NCBI GenBank assembly: GCA_963751245.1
Contig: CAVVTR010000018.1
Coordinates: 1-54,634, forward strand
Source: CAVVTR01 sp963751245
GTDB lineage: Bacteria > Acidobacteriota > Thermoanaerobaculia > Thermoanaerobaculales > Thermoanaerobaculaceae
Length of the DNA: 54,634 bases
Direction of reading: 5' to 3'
The position numbers and the translations under genes are program-made. Below are positions 9,969 through 20,213 of the stretch, one piece after another. The notes beneath the pieces are model-generated. The model was given only the letters and a program-made list of their open reading frames with translations, had not been told where the DNA came from and searched no databases. How positions within the stretch are numbered: the stretch's first letter is position 1; every line of letters begins with the position of its first letter.

Positions 9969-10688
9969 CGGACTCGAACCGGCCGCGCGCCCTTCCGGGT
10001 CCACGCCGGAGCAGGCGCCTCCGGTGGTCGTGGCCCGCGGCCTCGCCAAGGGGTACGGGATCGGGGAGCGCCGCGTGGAAGTGCTGCGCGGCCTCGACCT
10101 CGACATCGCGCGCGGCGAGATGGTGGCGGTGGTGGGCCCCTCGGGGGTCGGAAAGAGCACGCTCCTGCACCTGCTGGGACTGCTCGACCGCCCCGACGGC
10201 GGTCGCCTGGAGCTGTTCGGCGCAGACGTCTCGACCCTCGCGGCCGACAGCCGCGCCGAGTGGCGCAACCGCCGCGTGGGGTTCGTCTTCCAGTTCCACG
10301 CCCTGCTCCCGGAGTTCACCCTGGCCGAGAACATCGCCATGCCCCTGCTCATCGCCGGGAGGCCGCGCCGGGAGGCGATGGCACGGGCCGGGGCGCTGGT
10401 CGACGCGGTGGGGCTCGCGGCCCGCAGGGAGCACTTCCCCGACGAGCTGTCCGGCGGCGAGCAGCAACGGGGCGCGGTGGCCCGGGCGCTGGCCGTGGAG
10501 CCGGACCTCCTGCTCGCCGACGAGCCTACCGGAAACCTGGATTCGGCCAACGCCGAAGCGCTTTTCGAGCTCCTCGTGAGGCTTCATTTGAGCCGGGGCC
10601 TGACGAGTGTTATCGTGACCCACAACGAGGCTCTGGCAGGCCGGTGCCACAGGATGGTCCGGCTGGCCGGGGCCTCTGCTCAGGACCC

Positions 10689-10704
<16 letters not shown>
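9961..10704 (+). CDS. lolD: LolD-type ABC transporter ATP-binding protein
   Basis: A 247-residue ABC ATPase with all core motifs: Walker A GPSGVGKST, Q-loop FVFQFHALLPEFT, signature LSGGEQQRGAVARAL, Walker B LLLADEPTGNLD and the switch histidine in IVTHN. The QFHxLLPEFTxxEN run and EPTGNLDS mark the LolD/MacB/FtsE group, and the neighbouring permease makes LolD the likely role: powering lipoprotein release from the inner membrane. The first 20 residues are a variable extension. The ATG at 9961 overlaps the permease by eight bases, and the stop overlaps clpC by 16 bases, so all three are probably translated from one message. Confidence 0.92.
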
Positions 10705-13108
<2,404 letters not shown>

Positions 13109-13121
<13 letters not shown>

Positions 13122-15634
13122 CCCCGGTCGTTGTCCTCTTCTCCCTTCTGGCGATCGCGCCCCCCGCCGGGGCGCAGCAGCCTCCATCTCCCGCACCGAC
13201 CCCAACGCCCGCCGCCGCCCCGGCAGGGACGGCTCCGGCCGAGACGGCCCCGGCGAAACCCTCGCCGGCCGCCGCGGCGGCCCGGCCGATCGTCGAGGAA
13301 GTCGTGGTCAAGGGTGGCAAGACCATCACCGCGGACACCGTGGAGTACTACCTCGGCGTGGCGAAGGGCGATCCCTACGACCCGGAGGCGATCGACAAGA
13401 ACTTCCACCGCTTCTGGGAGTCGGGGCTGGTCGAGGACCTCAAGGTCGAGGCAGAGACCATCGCCCCGGGCAAGGTGCGGCTCATCGTCACCGTCGAGGA
13501 GCGCCCGAAGGTCACCGAGTTCGAGTTCCAGGGCAACAAGAAGCTCTCCAACAGCACCCTGCGGGACAAGCTCGAAACGGACGGCTTCTCGCTGCGGGGC
13601 AACGTGCCGCTCAAGGGGTCCGAGGTGCAGCGCATCCAACAGGACCTCATCGAGATCTACGGCAAGGAGGGCTACGCCAGCGCCACCGTGACGCCCGAGG
13701 TGGAGAAGGCTGGTGAGAACCTGCGGAAGGTCGTCTTCAAGATCGACGAGGGCGCCAAGGTGAAGATCGGCCAGATCAGGTTCGAGGGCAACAAGGTCTT
13801 CCCGGCGTGGCGCCTCCGTCACGCCATGAAGAAGCTGAAGCAGAAGTCGCTGTTCCACCTGTTCGGCAAGAAGATCATCTGGAACAAGGAAGCCTGGGGC
13901 GAGGACTCCGAGAACCTCAAGAAGTTCTACATGAACCACGGCTACAAGGACGTGGTGGTCGGCGAGCCCCAGGTCCAGCTGCTCGCCCGCAGCCCCGAGG
14001 CGACGACCCAGGCGAAGAAGAAGTTCCGGATGGTGGTGACCATCCCCATCCAGGAGGGCCGGCAGTTCAAGCTCGGCGGCCTCAAGCTCGAGGGCGAGAC
14101 CGTCTTCCCCGAGGAGCTGCTCCGCAAGCTGTACGAGGTCAACATCGGAAAGACCTACAAGTACTCCGCCGTCGAGAACGGCAACGAGGCCGTCCGCAAC
14201 CTCTACCAGTCCCGGGGTTACATCTACGCCTACACCAACCAGGAGCTCAACAACGAGCCCGATCATCCGGACACGGTGGACGTGGTGGTGAGGATCTACG
14301 AGGGCGACCGCTACCGTCTGGGGCGGCTCGAGTTCCAGGGCAACACGAAGACGCAGGACAAGGTGATTCGCCGCGAATTCCGCCTCATGGAGGGGAGCTG
14401 GATGGACATGACCACGTTCCGGCGGTCCGTGTTCAAGGTGAACCAGCTCGGCTACTTCAAGCTCACCGAGGATCCCCTCGAATTCAAGTTCGACGAGAAG
14501 AAGAAGCTCGTCAACGTGGTCGTCAAGGGCCAGGAGGTGGGCCGCACCGACGTCCAGTTCGGCGCCGGCTACTCGGAGCGGGACGGTTTCTTCGGGCAGT
14601 TCGTCTTCAACACGCGCAACTTCCTGGGACGCGGCGAGACCCTGGGGCTGTCCGGCACCTTCGGCAGCTACGCCACGAGCTACTCGCTGTCGTTCTCCGA
14701 GCCCTACTTCCTGGACCGCCGCATGGTGATCGGTGGTTCCATTTTCAAGAGCACCTACGACACCACGAACCTCGGCTACAACGACTACATCCGCGACTCC
14801 AAGGGCGGCTCCGCGGTGTTCGGGTTCTCGGTGGGTGACTTCGGCCAGTTCTCCTTCGTCTACAGCTACGAGAGCGTCTTCGCCCAGTACGTGTCGCTGC
14901 GCCAGGGGTACGCCGGCGAGGCCCCCCTCTTCCCGCACGAGCGGCCGATCGGCCCGGCATATCCGGACAAGACGGCGGACGCCGTTTTCCACGCCACCTA
15001 CCGTGGCATCACGTCGGCGTTCACGCCGGGGTTCTACTACGACTCGCGGGACGATCCCTTCGACCCCAGCGAGGGCGTCTCGTCCTTCCTGCGCGTCCGC
15101 TACGCCGGCGGGCCGCTGGGCGGCGACTTCAACTACATTCGCCCGGAGGCCGGCATCAGCGCCTATCACCCGCTGGGACGGCGGTACATCCTCGCCGCCA
15201 ACTTCGAGGGCGGGATCATCCTCCCGTTCAACGGCACCGAGATCCCGGTCTACGACCGCTACCGGCTGGGCGGCGAGCAGTCGTTGCGGGGGCTGCCGTT
15301 CTACGATGTCCTGCCGCGGACCAAGGACGGAGCGTACTTCCTGGACCAGTACGGCTCCCGCCTGGGCGGCGACCGCTACCTGCAGCTCAACCTCGAGTAC
15401 CAGATCAAGGTGGGCGGTCCGCTGAAGTTCATCGTCTTCACCGACATCGGCAACACCTGGGTCAAGCAGCAGGGGTGGGACCTTTCGCTGCTGCGCTACA
15501 CGACGGGGATCGAGCTGCGCGTGTTCCTGCCCGTGTTCCAGGCACCGCTGCGGTTCATCTACGGGATCGACCTGAAGCCCTTCCCGGACGAGAAGAAGTC
15601 GGACTTCCAGTTCTCCATCGGCACCACGTTCTGA
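13109..15634 (+). CDS. bamA: BamA outer-membrane protein assembly factor
   Basis: The 841-residue protein starts at GTG 13109, inside the clpC end, with GGAGG upstream. A signal peptide (PVVVLFSLLAIAPPAGA) is followed by a Pro/Ala/Thr-rich linker of about 40 residues. There are then about five POTRA domains (IVEEVVVKGGKTIT, VTEFEFQGNKKLSN, KIGQIRFEGNKVFP, FKLGGLKLEGETVFP, RLGRLEFQGNTKTQD) and a 16-strand-type barrel from about 485. The barrel keeps the loop-6 region as LGGEQSLRGLPF (VRGF equivalent) and ends in a terminal Phe (IGTTF), as a beta-signal should. BamA folds and inserts outer-membrane beta-barrels. The linker before POTRA1 is longer than usual. It is the last gene before the terminator at 15659. 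Confidence 0.95.
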
Positions 15635-15658
15635 GCCGTTGCCCCCGAGGCATCGCAC

Positions 15659-15690
15659 GCCGCCCGGGCCACCTGGCCCGGGCGGCTTTT
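15659..15690 (+). terminator. Intrinsic terminator of the lysS-bamA operon
   Basis: A perfect 13-base-pair GC stem (15659-15671 with 15674-15686, two-base CC between the arms) is followed by TTTT. It begins 24 bases after the bamA stop. Confidence 0.88.
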
Positions 15691-15765
15691 CGTCGGCGCT
15701 GTCCGGACAGGGCACCGGGCCGGCGCGGCGCCGGCGGGGGTGAGTCCCCGGCGCCGGGGACACCG

Positions 15766-16899
15766 TCAGTGCCGGGGCTGCTCGGAGGGTACGGGCGGCG
15801 CCGAGCCGCTGCCGGAGCGCTCCATGGCCTTGGCGACCACCGCCAGGGTGGCCTCGTCGGGCCACGGGTCGCTTCCGGCGGCGGCGCCGACCCGCTGGCG
15901 GACCTCGATCACGGTGATGGCGTCGGGGTTGCGGGCGAGCCGCCAGCCCTCGCGGGTGCGGACCAGGATCTCCGGCGGCTTTTCCATCCGGCCGAGCAGG
16001 CCCGCGCAGTCCTCCCCGAGGAGCGTCGCGGCGCGGCCCGGGCTGAGGTTGCCCTCCACCAGCGTCTCGACGAGCAGGTTGAGGACGACGTCCGCGCGGG
16101 CCTGCGGCCGGGGCACGCGGACGTGGCCCATGACCCAGGAGGCCTCGGCGCCCAGCAGGACGGCGAGCCAGAAGAAGAAGAGCGAGATGAGAAAGAACAG
16201 GACCAGGGTGAGAGAGCCGTAGATGACGTTGAGCCGGTAGGCCACGGTGAGGTAGGCCTGGAAGCCGATGTGGATTCCCGCCAGGGCGATGGTGGCGACG
16301 ATGGCGCCGGTGAGGGCGGCGCGCCACGGGACGCGGGTGTGCGGGACCCAGCGGTACAGCGCGGTGAGCGCGGCGAAGGCGAAGAGCGCGGGCAGGGGCT
16401 GGGTGAGGATGGTGACCTTGGCGGCCCACGGCTGCTTGTAGATCCAGAAGAGGATCGAGAACAGCGCGGTGAGCAGGAGCGGGCCCCAGACCAGCACCAT
16501 GACGAAGGAAGCGAGGCGCCACTGCCACTGGCGCCGATGGGGCACGCCCCAGATGGTGTTGATGACCTCCTCGATCTGGTAGAAGGCGTGGAGGGACACG
16601 AGGGCGGAGACGGCGACGGAGAGCCCGCCCAGCGCCGCCGTCCGCTCCGCGAACATGGCCAGCGTCGCCTTCACGCGTGCGGTGGAGAACGGCAGGATGT
16701 TGGCGATGGAGCGGACCACCTCCTCGGCCCGCTCAGGGTTGATCCGGCTCACCGTGACCAGAGCCACGGTGAGCAGCGGGACGAGCGAGAGGAGCGTGGT
16801 GTAGGCGAGGGCGGCCGTACGGACGATGAGCTGGTCGCGGTGCTGTGCCTTCGCGACCTCGGCGACGAAGCGGGCGAAGCGGCGGGGAAGTGCCGTCAA
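15766..16899 (-). CDS. YihY/BrkB-family inner-membrane protein
   Basis: A polytopic membrane protein of the YihY/virulence factor BrkB family (once misnamed ribonuclease BN), with about six helices between residues 45 and 290 and a soluble C-terminal tail of about 100 residues. Family landmarks include RTAALAYTTLLSLVPLLTV, SLHAFYQIEEVINTIWGV and YGSLTLVLFFLISLFFFWLAVLLGA (split here across two segments). Function in the family is unsettled; BrkB was linked to serum resistance. I chose TTG at 16899, which overlaps the preceding TGA by four bases and has GGAGAG about ten bases upstream, giving 377 residues. A GTG ending at 16941 would add 14 residues but lies inside the RNase gene. It is probably co-transcribed with the RNase. 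Confidence 0.85.
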   Translation of the reverse strand: MTALPRRFARFVAEVAKAQHRDQLIVRTAALAYTTLLSLVPLLTVALVTVSRINPERAEEVVRSIANILPFSTARVKATLAMFAERTAALGGLSVAVSALVSLHAFYQIEEVINTIWGVPHRRQWQWRLASFVMVLVWGPLLLTALFSILFWIYKQPWAAKVTILTQPLPALFAFAALTALYRWVPHTRVPWRAALTGAIVATIALAGIHIGFQAYLTVAYRLNVIYGSLTLVLFFLISLFFFWLAVLLGAEASWVMGHVRVPRPQARADVVLNLLVETLVEGNLSPGRAATLLGEDCAGLLGRMEKPPEILVRTREGWRLARNPDAITVIEVRQRVGAAAGSDPWPDEATLAVVAKAMERSGSGSAPPVPSEQPRH

Positions 16900-18287
16900 A
16901 GCTCTACGGTCTCTCCGAACTCGGGGATCACGCAGCGCCACCCGAACCGCTCGGTGAGGTGTGCCGCCAGGGCCCGGCTCGACCCGGGCTCGCCGTGGGT
17001 GACGAACACCGTCGAAGGCGCCTGCTCGGCGCCGCTGGCCCAGATGGTGAGCTCGTCCACATCCGCGTGGGCGGACAGCGACGAGATGCTCTGGATCTGC
17101 GCGCGGACCGGCACCATCTCGCCGAAGATCTTGACCTCGGGTTCGCCGTCGAGCAACCGCCGGCCCCGGGTTCCGGCCGCCTGGTAACCCACGAACAGGA
17201 CGGTGTTGCGCGGATCGGGCAGACGGTGCCGGAGGTGGTGGAGGATGCGACCGCCCGTGGCCATCCCGGATGCGGAGATGATCACCGCGGGCCCCTCGGC
17301 GGCGTTGAGGCGCTTGGACTCGTCGACGCGCCCGATCTCGGTGAAATTGGGGGGGCTCAGCGGGTCCACGCCCTCGCTCACGAGCTCGCGCATCTCCGCG
17401 TCGTGCTCGCGGACGGCACGCCGGTAGGTCGCCGTTGCCTGGCGGGCCATCGGCGAGTCCAGGTACACCGGCAGGGGGGGGATGGCACCCTCGACCGCCA
17501 GCTCGCGCAGGAAGTAGAGGATCTCCTGCGTGCGGTCGATGGCGAAGGCGGGGATGAGCACGACCCCGCCGCGGGCCGCGGTCTCCCGGATCACCTGGGC
17601 CAGCATGTCGCGGGGGTCGGAGTGGTCGTGGTGACGGTCGCCGTAGGTGGACTCGATGACCAGGTACGTGGACCCGGGGTACGCTTCCGGCGGCCGGAGG
17701 ATGGGCACGTCGTAGCGGCCCACGTCCCCGGAGAAGTAGACGGTGATGTGCTCTCCTCCGGCCACCTTGATGCGGAGCTCCACCGCGGCGGCTCCCAGGA
17801 TGTGCCCCTGGCGGTGGAACCGGAACTCCAGCCCGGGGTGGAGGACCTTCGTGGTGCCGAAGGGGACCGGGTGCAGCGTCCGCAGCGCCTCGCGGGCGTC
17901 CGAGAGGTCGAAGAGCGGCAGGGCGGGGGAGTGCTTCGAGGAGCGCACCTTGTTCGCGTAGCGGGCCTCTTCCTCCTGGAGGTGCGCCGCGTCCGGGAGG
18001 AGGACCTCGAGGAGCTGACGCGTGGGGGGCGTGGCGTAGACGGGTCCGGAGAAGCCCTGGCGGACCAGTCTCGGGAGGTAGCCCGTGTGGTCGATGTGGG
18101 CGTGGGTGAGCACCACCGCGTCGATGGTCGAGGGCTTGACCGGGAAGCGTGCCCAGTTGCGCAGGCGGAGCTCCTTGGGGCCCTGGAACAGGCCGGCGTC
18201 CACGAGAATGCGGTGGTCGTGCGCTTCCAGGAGGTAGCGGGATCCGGTGACGGTGCCGGTGGCGCCGAGAAACGTGAGGGTTGGCAT
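16896..18287 (-). CDS. Beta-CASP MBL-fold ribonuclease (CPSF/RNase J-like)
   Basis: The 463-residue product is a metallo-beta-lactamase/beta-CASP nuclease. N-terminal LGATGTVTGSRYLL and the zinc motif THAHIDHTG are followed by GHILGAAAVEL, YFSGDVGR and ESTYGDR. The beta-CASP insert covers about 210-340 (IPAFAIDRTQEILYF, YLDSPMA). It ends with the RNA-metabolising domain motifs ISASGMATGGR, FVGYQAAGTRGR, SLSAHADVDEL and FVTHGEP. The family (COG1236, YSH1-like) processes RNA. It carries no C-terminal RNase J domain, so it is not RNase J itself. The ATG ending at 18287 has no Shine-Dalgarno but has a TAAAAT -10 six bases away, suggesting a leaderless message. Confidence 0.92.
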   Translation of the reverse strand: MPTLTFLGATGTVTGSRYLLEAHDHRILVDAGLFQGPKELRLRNWARFPVKPSTIDAVVLTHAHIDHTGYLPRLVRQGFSGPVYATPPTRQLLEVLLPDAAHLQEEEARYANKVRSSKHSPALPLFDLSDAREALRTLHPVPFGTTKVLHPGLEFRFHRQGHILGAAAVELRIKVAGGEHITVYFSGDVGRYDVPILRPPEAYPGSTYLVIESTYGDRHHDHSDPRDMLAQVIRETAARGGVVLIPAFAIDRTQEILYFLRELAVEGAIPPLPVYLDSPMARQATATYRRAVREHDAEMRELVSEGVDPLSPPNFTEIGRVDESKRLNAAEGPAVIISASGMATGGRILHHLRHRLPDPRNTVLFVGYQAAGTRGRRLLDGEPEVKIFGEMVPVRAQIQSISSLSAHADVDELTIWASGAEQAPSTVFVTHGEPGSSRALAAHLTERFGWRCVIPEFGETVEL

Positions 18288-18293
18288 TCCGCT

Positions 18294-18299
18294 ATTTTA
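18294..18299 (-). promoter_or_regulatory. Putative leaderless -10 element for the beta-CASP RNase
   Basis: On the minus strand TAAAAT (18299-18294) is followed by the six bases AGCGGA and then the ATG. A start site at or within a base or two of the ATG is expected. I see no clear -35. Confidence 0.5.
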
Positions 18300-18373
18300 A
18301 ACAATCCCGGCGTGACCGATCCGGCGGCCGGGTCCGCGCGGGGGAACACGCGCGCCATGACGATCGTTTGTCC

Positions 18374-18402
18374 TTGCAGGGCCTGTGACGCGCGCGTACA
18401 CT
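18374..18402 (+). promoter_or_regulatory. Putative sigma-70 promoter of the DUF883-like gene
   Basis: TTGCAG (18374-18379), a 17-base spacer and TACACT (18397-18402). The predicted start near 18409 leaves a leader of about 25 bases that contains GGAGGG before the ATG at 18434. The -35 match is only partial. Confidence 0.42.
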
Positions 18403-18433
18403 ATTGTGCACAAAGGCCGGATTGGAGGGACTC

Positions 18434-18931
18434 ATGAATCCGCGAACCAAGTCCACGGGTGTCGAGGAGAAGATCGACCAGCTCGACGAAGGTGTCGAGG
18501 AGGTCCTGGACGAGACGAAGGAGACCATCGCTCAGGCTCAGAGCGCCCTGGACAAGGCGAGAGAGGCCCTCGGCGAGGGGTACGGCAAGCTCAGGTCACG
18601 GTCCACGGAGGCGTACGCGGCAGCCAGGGAGTACCTCGCCGACGCCCGTGCCTCGCTGGAATCCGCCCGCGAGAAGATCGGCGAGCTCTACGGCCGCTCC
18701 CGCGAGGCCGCCGAGGAGCTCTACGAGAAGACCAAGGTGCAGTTCGACAAGCTCTCGGCTGAGGTCAAGAAGGGTTACTCCAAGGTCCGGGCCCGGGTGG
18801 ACGAGGTTGACGTCAAGGAGGTCCGGGACGACGTCATCGGCTACATTCGCGAGAACCCCGGCAAGTCGGTCCTGATCGCCCTCGGCGTCGGGTTCGCCCT
18901 GGGCTTCATGGTGCGGCGCCGGGAGCCCTGA
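18434..18931 (+). CDS. DUF883/ElaB-YqjD-like membrane-anchored stress protein
   Basis: The 165-residue protein starts at ATG 18434 with GGAGGG at proper spacing; an upstream TTG in frame lacks a ribosome site. Residues 1-130 are a highly charged amphipathic helix, probably a coiled coil (repeats of the type SALDKAREALGEGYGKLRSR). Residues about 135-160 hold a single transmembrane segment in the form RENPGKSVLIALGVGFALGF, ending with arginines. That layout is the hallmark of DUF883 (ElaB/YqjD/YgaM), inner-membrane proteins that in E. coli bind ribosomes in stationary phase. It forms a short cluster with the two following genes, three bases before the next start. Confidence 0.75.
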   Translation: MNPRTKSTGVEEKIDQLDEGVEEVLDETKETIAQAQSALDKAREALGEGYGKLRSRSTEAYAAAREYLADARASLESAREKIGELYGRSREAAEELYEKTKVQFDKLSAEVKKGYSKVRARVDEVDVKEVRDDVIGYIRENPGKSVLIALGVGFALGFMVRRREP

Positions 18932-18934
18932 GCC

Positions 18935-19258
18935 ATGGACGGCCACGAACCGATCGCTCCGGAACCGGTGGAGGACGACGACCTCTTCGAGACGGGGGCC
19001 GGGGAGGAGGCGCCCGTCCACCGGGGGCAGCGCCTCGATGCGGACGCCCTGCTCGACAAGGTCATCCCCGGCGAGATCGACTGGCGGGACATCGTGCGCC
19101 GGCACCCCGTCCTGTCGGTGGGTGTCGCCGCGGGGCTGGGGTTCCTCGTCGGCCGGAGCAAGGGCGCCGCGATCATCAGCGGGGCCTCGGCGGCCGTCAC
19201 CGGCGCCGTCATGCGCCAACTGTCCGACGTCTTCGACGGAGACATCTTCGAGTTCTGA
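18935..19258 (+). CDS. Small single-pass membrane protein, unknown function
   Basis: The 107-residue protein starts at ATG 18935, three bases after the DUF883-like stop. Residues 1-65 are acidic and probably disordered to helical. Residues about 66-85 (VLSVGVAAGLGFLVGRSKG) form one glycine-rich transmembrane helix that resembles the anchor of its neighbour. The tail is short and acidic (DVFDGDIFEF). I do not recognise a family. The pairing suggests a partner or paralogue of the DUF883-like protein at the same membrane. Confidence 0.65.
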   Translation: MDGHEPIAPEPVEDDDLFETGAGEEAPVHRGQRLDADALLDKVIPGEIDWRDIVRRHPVLSVGVAAGLGFLVGRSKGAAIISGASAAVTGAVMRQLSDVFDGDIFEF

Positions 19259-19283
19259 CTCCTCCTCGAGCCTGGGGGCGATC

Positions 19284-19673
19284 ATGCCTTGGTGTCCGAA
19301 GTGTGGTGCCGAGTATCGTGAAGGTTTCACCCGCTGCGCCGAGTGCGGCGTGGCGCTCGTCGACCAGCGTCCCGAGAGCCTCCCCGCAGAGGACGGCGAC
19401 AGCCACCTGGGGCCCGACTGGGAAGTGGCCGGGACGTTCTCATCCTACGAGGAGGCCGAGATCGCCCTCGGCTTCCTGCGGGCCAACGGCATCGACGCCG
19501 AGGTCCTGGACCCCCGCACGCACGATCCCGAGCTGGCGGTGGGTGCGCTGGACGAGCTCAACGTGATGGTGGCGCCCGCCGACCTGGCGCCGGCCAGGGA
19601 GCTTCTGGACCGCGCGGCGCACGGGGAGGTGGCGCTGGAAGACGACGCCGCCCCCGACGAGGGAGACGCCTGA
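19284..19673 (+). CDS. Zinc-ribbon / DUF2007 (putative signal-transducing) protein
   Basis: The 129-residue protein starts at ATG 19284. Residues 3-25 form a zinc ribbon with two CxxC knuckles (CPKC and CAEC). Residues about 47-115 match the DUF2007 fold found in GlnB-like putative signal-transducing proteins: VAGTFSSYEEAEIALGFLRA, NGIDAEVLD and a closing LNVMVAPADLAPARELL. The fold is ferredoxin-like and its function is uncharacterised. It ends the three-gene plus-strand cluster, 25 bases behind the membrane protein, and converges on coaD. Confidence 0.8.
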   Translation: MPWCPKCGAEYREGFTRCAECGVALVDQRPESLPAEDGDSHLGPDWEVAGTFSSYEEAEIALGFLRANGIDAEVLDPRTHDPELAVGALDELNVMVAPADLAPARELLDRAAHGEVALEDDAAPDEGDA

Positions 19674-19715
19674 GAGCGGTCCGAGCCGCGTGAGCTGCCC
19701 GGCCCCCGGCCGGGG

Positions 19716-20213
19716 TCAGTGCGGGCCCTGGCGGAGGCCGTCGAGGGCGTGGCGGACCGCTTCGGGGACGAGCCCGGAGATGTTGCCGCCGAGGGTCCAG
19801 ACCTCCTTGATGATCCGCGAGGACAGGTAGATGAACTCCTCGTTGGGCGTCAGGAAGACGGTCTCGGCCAGGTCCCACAGACGGCGGTTCATCAGCGACA
19901 GCTGGAACTCGTACTCGAAGTCGGAGACGGCCCGCATGCCGCGGAGGATGACGCGGGCCCCGGTTTCCTGCATGAAGGTGACGAGCAGGCCGCGGAAGGC
20001 GGCCACCTCCACCTGCGGGAGGCCGCGGAAGGACTCGCGGATCAGCGTCACCCGCTCCTGGGCGCTCAGCAGGGGGCTCTTGTCGGTGTTGTCGAGCACC
20101 GCGACGATGACGCGGGGAAAGATGGTCACCGCCCGGCGGACGATGTCCACGTGGCCCAGGTGGAGGGGATCGAAGCTCCCCGGGTAGACGGCGATCAGTG
20201 GCTGCTGGCTCAC
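19716..20213 (-). CDS. coaD: Phosphopantetheine adenylyltransferase
   Basis: The 165-residue protein has the nucleotidyltransferase T/HxGH motif as GSFDPLHLGHVDIV, the substrate segment RGMRAVSDFEYEFQLSLMNR and the C-terminal SSRIIKEV. It transfers AMP from ATP to 4'-phosphopantetheine, the penultimate step of coenzyme A synthesis. Length is standard for CoaD. The GTG start overlaps the stop of the propeller gene (GTGA), so it is the last gene of the aroF operon. The stop abuts a GC palindrome (19704-19715) shared with the convergent zinc-ribbon gene. Confidence 0.96.
   Translation of the reverse strand: MSQQPLIAVYPGSFDPLHLGHVDIVRRAVTIFPRVIVAVLDNTDKSPLLSAQERVTLIRESFRGLPQVEVAAFRGLLVTFMQETGARVILRGMRAVSDFEYEFQLSLMNRRLWDLAETVFLTPNEEFIYLSSRIIKEVWTLGGNISGLVPEAVRHALDGLRQGPH

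Noticed and set aside
15744..15761. Perfect palindrome GTCCCCGGCGCCGGGGAC near the end of the YihY gene.
   Set aside because: No T-run on either side, so not a terminator. GC palindromes of this kind arise easily at this composition.
19704..19715. CCCCGGCCGGGG between the convergent DUF2007 and coaD genes as a bidirectional terminator.
   Set aside because: No loop and no T-run on either strand.
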